DNA from: an uncultured Gemmatimonadota bacterium
GTDB taxonomy: Bacteria > Gemmatimonadota > Gemmatimonadetes > Gemmatimonadales > Gemmatimonadaceae
DNA length: 6,400 bases
Direction of reading: 5' to 3'
NCBI GenBank assembly: GCA_903894655.1
Contig: CAITQY010000279.1
Coordinates: 1 to 6,400 of the forward strand
The notes under the pieces were generated by a model that ran no database searches, was not told the origin of the DNA, and saw nothing but the letters and a program-made list of their open reading frames with translations. Made by a program: the position numbers and the translations under genes. The first letter of the stretch is position 1. Every line of letters begins with the position of its first letter. Shown here one piece after another: positions 1-5,267 of the stretch.

Positions 1-998
1 CATCGCGGATTGCGCAGGAGTTCACGCCCGAGCAACACGAGGTCGGCGCTGCCATCGGCGACAATCTGCTCGGCCTGCGCCGCCTCGGTGATGAGCCCAA
101 CCGCCGCCGTAGCGATGCCGACGTCGGCGCGAATGCGACGCGCGAAGGGCACCTGATAGCTTGGGCCGATCGGGATCTGTTGATGGGCGGCGAGCCCACC
201 CGATGAGCAGTCGATGACGTCGACCCCGCGCGCCTTCAACAGCATCGATAACCGCACCGTCTCCTCGATGGTCCAGCCGCCGTCGGCCCAGTCGGTGGCC
301 GAGAGACGCACGATTATCGGCAGTTCCAGCGGCCACTCGGCGCGTACGGCATCGGTCACCTCGAGCAGGAGCCGAACGCGATTGTCGAACGACCCGCCGT
401 AGTGGTCGATGCGCTGATTGGCGAGCGGCGACAGGAATTCATGCAGCAGGTACCCGTGCGCCGCGTGCAACTCGACCACTTGGAATCCGGCCTCGAGGGC
501 ACGCCGCGCTGCCGACTGGAACGAGGTGATGACGTGCGCGAGGCCGTCAATCGAGAGTGCATGCGGCCGCGCAAAGTGTGGCGCAAATGGCACCGCGCTT
601 GGCGCCATCACGTTGTCCCATCCACCCTCGGATACGGGCACCACGCCACTGGGTTGTTCCCACGGACGGCGCGCACTGGCCTTACGACCGGCGTGCGCGA
701 GCTGAATACCCATCACCGCGCCCTGCGCACGGCAGAAATCGGTGATGTGCCGGAGCATGGGAATGTGCGCGTCGTCCCAGATACCCAAGTCATGCGAACT
801 GATGCGCCCTTCCGGCGTGACCGCCATCGCTTCGGAGATCACCAGTCCCGCCCCGCCGGTCGCAAACGCCCCCAGATGCACGAGATGCCAGTCGGTGGCG
901 AAGCCGTCTTCGCTGGAATACTGACACATCGGCGACACGCCTACGCGATTGCGCAGGGTGAGAGAGCGGAGCGACAGCGGGGAGAACAGGGCAGACAT
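1..998 (-). CDS. NADH:flavin oxidoreductase, old yellow enzyme family, YqjM/XenA-like (C-terminus cut by window edge)
   Basis: This is a cytosolic FMN-dependent ene-reductase that uses NAD(P)H to reduce activated C=C bonds in enals, enones, maleimides or nitro compounds; its natural substrate is unknown. I translated 332 residues with no stop before the left edge. The TIM-barrel family motifs occur in order: SPMCQYS at 22-28, where Cys25 and Tyr27 match the YqjM-class flavin-contacting Cys and Tyr; the IQLAHAGRK motif at 98-106; ELHAAHGYL at 176-184, with substrate-binding His178 and His181; FLSPLANQRIDHYGGSFDNR at 188-207; and GRELLRNP at 324-331 near the FMN phosphate site. A RPWE-containing insertion after the GRK motif resembles XenA more than Bacillus YqjM. 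Family members are about 340-370 residues, so only the last few dozen are missing, including the region that carries the YqjM arginine finger. The ATG at 998 is the first start after an in-frame TGA at 1010-1008; only a weak GAG lies upstream. It follows the phosphoesterase gene by 40 bases and may be co-transcribed with it. There is no signal peptide. Confidence 0.95.
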   Translation of the reverse strand, partial: MSALFSPLSLRSLTLRNRVGVSPMCQYSSEDGFATDWHLVHLGAFATGGAGLVISEAMAVTPEGRISSHDLGIWDDAHIPMLRHITDFCRAQGAVMGIQLAHAGRKASARRPWEQPSGVVPVSEGGWDNVMAPSAVPFAPHFARPHALSIDGLAHVITSFQSAARRALEAGFQVVELHAAHGYLLHEFLSPLANQRIDHYGGSFDNRVRLLLEVTDAVRAEWPLELPIIVRLSATDWADGGWTIEETVRLSMLLKARGVDVIDCSSGGLAAHQQIPIGPSYQVPFARRIRADVGIATAAVGLITEAAQAEQIVADGSADLVLLGRELLRNPR

Positions 999-1003
999 AC
1001 GCT

Positions 1004-1033
1004 CAGGTCAGGAATGCGCGACGTGCGGACCTG
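1004..1033 (-). repeat. Weak inverted repeat in the gap before the flavin reductase gene
   Basis: A perfect 6-base inverted repeat (CAGGTC at 1004-1009 and GACCTG at 1028-1033) surrounds an 18-base loop that can form a further 3-bp CGC/GCG stem. It fills most of the 40-base gap (999-1038) and ends 5 bases before the ATG at 998. There is no T-run after it on the minus strand, so it does not look like an intrinsic terminator. It could fold in the leader and affect translation of the flavin reductase, but the long loop makes chance a fair explanation. Confidence 0.25.
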
Positions 1034-1038
1034 TAAAG

Positions 1039-3519
1039 TTACCTGCTTCGCAACACCTCCGCGGCAGGCATCCGGGTTGGGCCTGGGTACGGGCGGGACG
1101 ATCCCTTGATGGTCCGCCAGAGAATGCGATTGAACAGATCCTCTTCCGCCACGTCCTCGTAGCGCAAATCGAGCTGACGTGAGTCCTCGGCGTCCCGGCC
1201 GCTCGTGGCATTGCGGTCGGTGAGTGGCACCGACGGTGTCAGCGCCCGATAGGGCCTGAGGTCCGGTGACGTGCGCCAGATTTCCCGGAGCGGTCGTCCG
1301 AAGTGATCGAAGGGCGACAGCGCGTCGAGGCCGAGGAGGGACTCCATGGTCGCGATGACATCGGTGGTGTTCACGAAGCGGCGGTGCAGCCCGGCCCGTG
1401 CCCACGGGGAGATCACGAGCAGGAGCGACCGGTGCGAATCCACGTGATCCGGACCGGCCTGCGCGTCGTCCTCGAGCACGAAGACGGCTGTCTTCTCCCA
1501 GAACGCGGTGTTCGAGAGCGCCTCGATCATACGACCGAGCGCCAAGTCGTTGTCCGCCATGAAGGCTTGGGGCGTTGGCTTGCCGGCCGATGCCCCCGAC
1601 GTGTGGTCGTTGGGGAGGCGGACGATCTGTAGCCGAGGCATCTCGCCGGCCTTGGCAAATCCCTGCAACTCCGAGATCCACACGTCGGCCCGCCGCTGAT
1701 CGGGGATGTCGAGATCGTACCCCGGGTACGTGCGGCTGGTGTTGGCGCGCAGGAACGGCTTGAGGCCGCGATAGCCAGCCGGGGCCGCGCCGGTGGCGCC
1801 TTCCGGCGCCACAAACTCACCGAAGTTGCGGAACGTGATCCCCTTTCGCTGCGCAAGATCCCAGAGATAGCCGTTGGCCGGTTCTGCCACATCGTCGTCG
1901 CCGTCGTCCATCGGCACGCGGCCGCGATTGGCGCCCTCGTAGTCGTAACTGCGCCCTCTCGCGGAATAGTTCGAGGGCACGGTCTTCTGCGTGTAATCCG
2001 TGGTGTAGGCCGCCATGCTCCAGTTGTGTCCGTCGGCGCTCACCTCGGCGTTCACGAAGAAGCGATCGAACAGACCGAAGCGCTCGGCGAGGGCGTGATG
2101 ATTCGGCGAATTCGCGCGGGGAAAGAACACGAGGCTGGTGTCGCCGTCGCCCTGCGGCAGATCGCCGAACACCTGATCGTACGTGCGGTTCTCCTTGATC
2201 ACATAAATCACATGGGTCACCGGCGGCATACCGGCCGCCGTCGTGCGATTGTCCCAGTGATTGGCGCGGGCCACACGGGCCGACAGCGTGGCGAGCACGT
2301 CGCCGCCCAGCTGGTTCACCGGCAGTTTGGTAATCGTCCCATTGAGTTGTCCGGCGGTATAGTTCACCGCCCGGGCGGCCGCGTCCGTCTCACCCGGCTG
2401 CGGCAGTCGCGGGTTCGGCGCGGTTCCTCGCCCCTTGGCATCGATCACGTGTAACGTGTCACCGACGAGCGCGACCGCGGCTGGATACCACCCCACCGGC
2501 GCGCGCCCGAGCAGCGAGTCCTTCGTGCCGCTCGCCCGCCCGGCCGTGGCGGCGCTCAACGAGAACACCGCCAAGGCATTATTGTCGCCTTCCGTGACGT
2601 ACAGCGTGGCGCCATCGGACGAGAGTTGCAGGCCCATGGGGGTGCTGCCCTGACCCAGATTGGCTGGTGTCGGGTCGCGCAGCGTGCTGACCACCGCGCG
2701 GCGGCGCGTGTCGACCACGCTGATCGCGTCTGTTGTCGCGGAGACGGCGAAGAGTCGCTCGCCATTCGCGGACAGCAGCAGCGTCGACGGATGACGTTCC
2801 ACCGGAATGCGCGTCTCCGCCACGAGGCCTTGCGGGCTTTCGCGCAACACATGCACATCACGCGTCCCCCAGCTCGACACGAAGACGTCGCCGCTGGCGC
2901 CGACTACCACGGCGTATGGATAGCGCCCCACCGCGACCCGCTGCACGACCTCGCCCGAGGGGAGGTCAACGACGGCGATGGAGTCGGCCAGATTCTCGGC
3001 TACGTACAGGCGGTTTCCGTCTCGACTCACAGCCAGCCCGGCGGGGTAGCTGGTGCCGGAAACGCGCGCATTGCGCTTCACGCGGATCGTGAGTGAGTCC
3101 CGGCGCGTGAGCCGTTGGCCGTTCCAGTCATAGCGATACACCGCGTCGGTGTTACCTCCCGACGCGTAGACGGTGCGTCCGTCGGGCGAAAACGCGAGTC
3201 CGACGAACGCGGCCGTCTGCTCAGCCGTCTGGACGACGGCCCCCGTGCGTCGATCAACCACCTGCACCCCTTGCTGCCTCCACCCGTTCAGGAGGAGCAG
3301 CAGGTGCGCGGAGTCGGGGGAGACGACGACGGTGAGGGGGAAGCTCCCGACATCGACTTGTGTGCCGGCGGGGTCGAGCGTCGCGCCGGTGGGAAGCCGG
3401 CGCGGCTCATTGACGGTGGCGCGAGACCCATTGGATTTCGCGGGAGAGCAGGCACCGGCAAATAGTGCGGCGCCGACCAGCAAGGCGTGGCGAAGCGAGA
3501 TGTGTGATGACATGCGCAT
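1039..3519 (-). CDS. Bifunctional YncE-like beta-propeller / alkaline-phosphatase-superfamily phosphoesterase, putative lipoprotein
   Basis: This 826-residue protein is probably exported and lipid-anchored. The N-terminus has a hydrophobic stretch (12-23) ending in FAGAC, with Cys24 as the likely lipidated residue. Residues about 55-365 hold seven YVTN/YncE-type strand motifs, near 61, 105, 158, 200, 243, 293 and 345 (for example FSPDGRTVYAS at 110-120), consistent with one seven-bladed propeller. A linker (about 366-432) leads to the phosphoesterase domain (about 433-745, PF04185 type). Its motifs are IKENRTYDQVFGD (441-453, metal-ligand Glu443 and Asn444), NAEVSADGHNWS (490-501), LPNDHT (635-640) and EDDAQAGPDHVDSHRS (683-698). 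The C-terminal NRILWRTIKG (797-806) is also typical of this architecture. The metal-dependent hydrolase fold is secure; the substrate (phosphomonoester, phosphodiester or phospholipid) is unknown. The ATG at 3519 is the first after an in-frame TGA at 3531-3529; a second ATG at 3513 is possible. No strong ribosome binding site is seen. It lies 68 bases after the serine hydrolase gene and 40 bases before the flavin reductase gene. Confidence 0.94.
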   Translation of the reverse strand: MRMSSHISLRHALLVGAALFAGACSPAKSNGSRATVNEPRRLPTGATLDPAGTQVDVGSFPLTVVVSPDSAHLLLLLNGWRQQGVQVVDRRTGAVVQTAEQTAAFVGLAFSPDGRTVYASGGNTDAVYRYDWNGQRLTRRDSLTIRVKRNARVSGTSYPAGLAVSRDGNRLYVAENLADSIAVVDLPSGEVVQRVAVGRYPYAVVVGASGDVFVSSWGTRDVHVLRESPQGLVAETRIPVERHPSTLLLSANGERLFAVSATTDAISVVDTRRRAVVSTLRDPTPANLGQGSTPMGLQLSSDGATLYVTEGDNNALAVFSLSAATAGRASGTKDSLLGRAPVGWYPAAVALVGDTLHVIDAKGRGTAPNPRLPQPGETDAAARAVNYTAGQLNGTITKLPVNQLGGDVLATLSARVARANHWDNRTTAAGMPPVTHVIYVIKENRTYDQVFGDLPQGDGDTSLVFFPRANSPNHHALAERFGLFDRFFVNAEVSADGHNWSMAAYTTDYTQKTVPSNYSARGRSYDYEGANRGRVPMDDGDDDVAEPANGYLWDLAQRKGITFRNFGEFVAPEGATGAAPAGYRGLKPFLRANTSRTYPGYDLDIPDQRRADVWISELQGFAKAGEMPRLQIVRLPNDHTSGASAGKPTPQAFMADNDLALGRMIEALSNTAFWEKTAVFVLEDDAQAGPDHVDSHRSLLLVISPWARAGLHRRFVNTTDVIATMESLLGLDALSPFDHFGRPLREIWRTSPDLRPYRALTPSVPLTDRNATSGRDAEDSRQLDLRYEDVAEEDLFNRILWRTIKGSSRPYPGPTRMPAAEVLRSR

Positions 3520-3587
3520 ACGGTGCGCTCATTCCGGGCGAAGCAGGAGAGGGCGCGCCGTCATGTGACACGGTTGGTGCGAGACCG
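3520..3587 (-). other. 68-base gap, the largest here; no clear promoter or terminator
   Basis: This is the only gap large enough to hold a promoter comfortably. On the minus strand I see no convincing -35/-10 pair and no stem followed by a T-run. It contains a short dyad, GTCATGTGAC at 3560-3569 (4-base arms around a 2-base centre), and the self-complementary octamer GGCGCGCC at 3552-3559. Either could be a protein-binding site, but both are short enough to arise by chance in GC-rich DNA. Confidence 0.3.
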
Positions 3588-5240
3588 CTACTTCATGCGC
3601 ACGGATACGACGTCCCAAGCGCGTCCACTGCCGAAGTGCATGGCCGACACCCGCCCCTGCTTGTCGCGCACGAACCAGACGGTCTCTTCGCTGTCGCCGA
3701 AGGCGTCGCGATACGTCGCCGTCAGGGTATCGGTGACACCAACCCGCGGGCTGATCGTGAGCTGGTCACCCGCCGCCCCCACGGTGAAGGTGACGCCGAT
3801 CTCGTCGTTCCGGTACCGGCCGGCAATGCTGGCCAGCTCCGCCGCGGTCGGCTTCCAGCGTTCCGCCGCTGTGAAGGCATGCACCACCGTGTCGCCATCG
3901 GAGGTGGGGATGCGCAGCGTGACCGGCTTGCCGCTGGCGTCGGTGGTGAATTGCACGAGCGACCCGCCAAGCTGGTAGCCGCCGCCACGCAACGCGACGA
4001 AGGCCGCACCACCGTCGCGACGTAACCGGCCACGCGCCGTGTCGAGCACGACCACGGTATTCGTGCGTGTGTCGCGATAGATGCCGACCAGCTTGGCGAC
4101 GGCCGCGAGGTCGTTGGCGATGGTATCCGCCACCGCGGCGCGCGGAAGTCCCGGCACCATGGCGTCCACAATGGCATGCGTGAGTCCCGTCGCCCCGGCG
4201 TTGGCGACATTACACATCACGGCGATCGAGAGATCGTTCTTCTCCGGATAGCGGGCGAGATACGTGCCGTAGCCGGCGGTGGATCCGCTGTGTGAGATCT
4301 CACGCAGGCCGCGGTAGTTGTTCACCGTGAGCCCGAGGGCGTAGGCGATCTCGAGGCCGCTGGTGAGCTTCATGCGACGCGTGAGCGAATCGATCACACC
4401 GGCGCCGAGCGTCTTCTTGGTGAGATGATCGTTCCAGCGCAGCCAGTCGCTCACGGTCGTGAGCAAGCCACCGGCGGCGATCACATTGTCGTTCGGCATG
4501 TCGATATGAAATCCATCGGCCCGTCGCGAATACGCTTGCGCCAGCCCCGGCACGACCCGCGTGAAATCATCACGCCACTGGGTATTCGTCATGCCGAGCG
4601 GTCCGAAGATCCGCTGTGCGGTAAACTGCGCGAAGGGCATCCCGCTCACGCGTTCGACGACGGTGCGGAGCAGCAGAAATCCCGAGTTCGTGTACGAGTA
4701 GTAGTCGCCCACGGGATAATTGAGCGCCTGTTGATGCGTGATCAGCTCGAAGGCGTCGCTCTGCGTGTGCACCCGTGTGCCGCGCGGCCATCCCTGCCAC
4801 GCTACGAGGTTGCTCCATTCGCGCAAGCCGCTCGTGTGCGTGAGCAGATGGCGAAAGGTGATCGTACGCCCGTACACCGGCAACTCGGGCAAGACGGTGC
4901 GCGCGTCGTCGTCGAGACGCAGCTTGCCGTCGTTCACCAGCAGCATGATGGCGGTGGCGGTGAACTGCTTCGCCACCGACCCCGACTCGAGGATGGTGCC
5001 GGGGAGAATGGGCCGCGCGCCGGCTAAGTCGGCCATGCCGTACCCGCGGGTGAGCAGCACCTGGCCACCCTGCGCAATGCCGACCGCGCAGCCTGGCGTG
5101 TGGGTGGAGTTCCAAGCCGTGAAGACCTTGTCGGTCGTGGCGGCCAGGTCGGCACTCTGGGCGCCCGCCGCCGGGGCGAGGGCCGTGAGCAGGAGCGCGA
5201 CGGCGATGCGCGCGGGGCGGGGAGCGATGCGAGGAGTCAT
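3588..5240 (-). CDS. Secreted serine hydrolase, class C beta-lactamase / penicillin-binding-protein-like, with two C-terminal beta domains
   Basis: This 550-residue protein has a Sec signal peptide: an Arg-rich start, a hydrophobic core at 12-22, and probable cleavage after AGA (Ala27/Gln28). It should act in the periplasm or outside the cell. The beta-lactamase domain (PF00144, about 30-365) has the full active-site set: nucleophile Ser88 and Lys91 in ESGSVAK, Tyr183 and Asn185 in YSYTN, and His317-Ser-Gly in ISHSGSTAGYGTYL. The conserved HLLTHTSGL (131-139) and GPLGMTNT (213-220) motifs are also present. Two beta-rich modules follow (about 377-460 and 468-550), opening with GIYRD and GRYRND. 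Families with this fold include peptidases, esterases and lactonases as well as beta-lactamases, so antibiotic resistance cannot be assumed. The ATG at 5240 is kept because no ATG, GTG or TTG follows within the signal peptide and the only in-frame upstream stop is that of the preceding gene. It starts 27 bases after the quinoprotein gene, with no Shine-Dalgarno sequence and a GC stem-loop directly before the ATG. Confidence 0.95.
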   Translation of the reverse strand: MTPRIAPRPARIAVALLLTALAPAAGAQSADLAATTDKVFTAWNSTHTPGCAVGIAQGGQVLLTRGYGMADLAGARPILPGTILESGSVAKQFTATAIMLLVNDGKLRLDDDARTVLPELPVYGRTITFRHLLTHTSGLREWSNLVAWQGWPRGTRVHTQSDAFELITHQQALNYPVGDYYSYTNSGFLLLRTVVERVSGMPFAQFTAQRIFGPLGMTNTQWRDDFTRVVPGLAQAYSRRADGFHIDMPNDNVIAAGGLLTTVSDWLRWNDHLTKKTLGAGVIDSLTRRMKLTSGLEIAYALGLTVNNYRGLREISHSGSTAGYGTYLARYPEKNDLSIAVMCNVANAGATGLTHAIVDAMVPGLPRAAVADTIANDLAAVAKLVGIYRDTRTNTVVVLDTARGRLRRDGGAAFVALRGGGYQLGGSLVQFTTDASGKPVTLRIPTSDGDTVVHAFTAAERWKPTAAELASIAGRYRNDEIGVTFTVGAAGDQLTISPRVGVTDTLTATYRDAFGDSEETVWFVRDKQGRVSAMHFGSGRAWDVVSVRMK

Positions 5241-5258
5241 GCGCCGAATGTACGGCGC
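5241..5258 (-). repeat. GC-only stem-loop directly before the serine hydrolase start codon
   Basis: A perfect inverted repeat has arms GCGCCG at 5241-5246 and CGGCGC at 5253-5258, around the 6-base loop at 5247-5252. In minus-strand RNA this is a stem of six G-C pairs whose 3' arm touches the AUG at 5240 and occupies the usual ribosome-binding position. It begins 9 bases after the stop codon of the quinoprotein gene (TAA at 5270-5268). No T-run follows, so a standard intrinsic terminator is unlikely. It may limit initiation on the serine hydrolase or protect the 3' end of the upstream message; both are inferences. Confidence 0.45.
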
Positions 5259-5267
5259 GCTTTGCCG

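Noticed and set aside
402..1109. Long plus-strand open frame of 235 codons opposite the flavin reductase.
   Set aside because: The minus strand encodes a full set of old yellow enzyme motifs here; the plus-strand product is Arg- and His-rich with no recognisable domain, as expected of antisense frames in GC-rich DNA.
941..1681. 246-codon minus-strand frame overlapping the phosphoesterase 3' end and the flavin reductase 5' end.
   Set aside because: It is an out-of-frame reading of two well-supported genes, with low-complexity Arg-rich sequence and no motifs.
2026..2454. Plus-strand frame of 142 codons inside the phosphoesterase gene.
   Set aside because: It lies opposite the conserved ENRTYD and SADGHNWS motifs, which explain the coding constraint.
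3588..5240. Antibiotic-resistance beta-lactamase.
   Set aside because: The SxxK/YxN/HxG motifs show the fold and mechanism only; the extra C-terminal domains and chromosomal-style context fit a general serine hydrolase better than a dedicated AmpC enzyme.
5241..5258. Intrinsic terminator between the quinoprotein and serine hydrolase genes.
   Set aside because: The stem is followed directly by coding sequence with no T-run on the minus strand.
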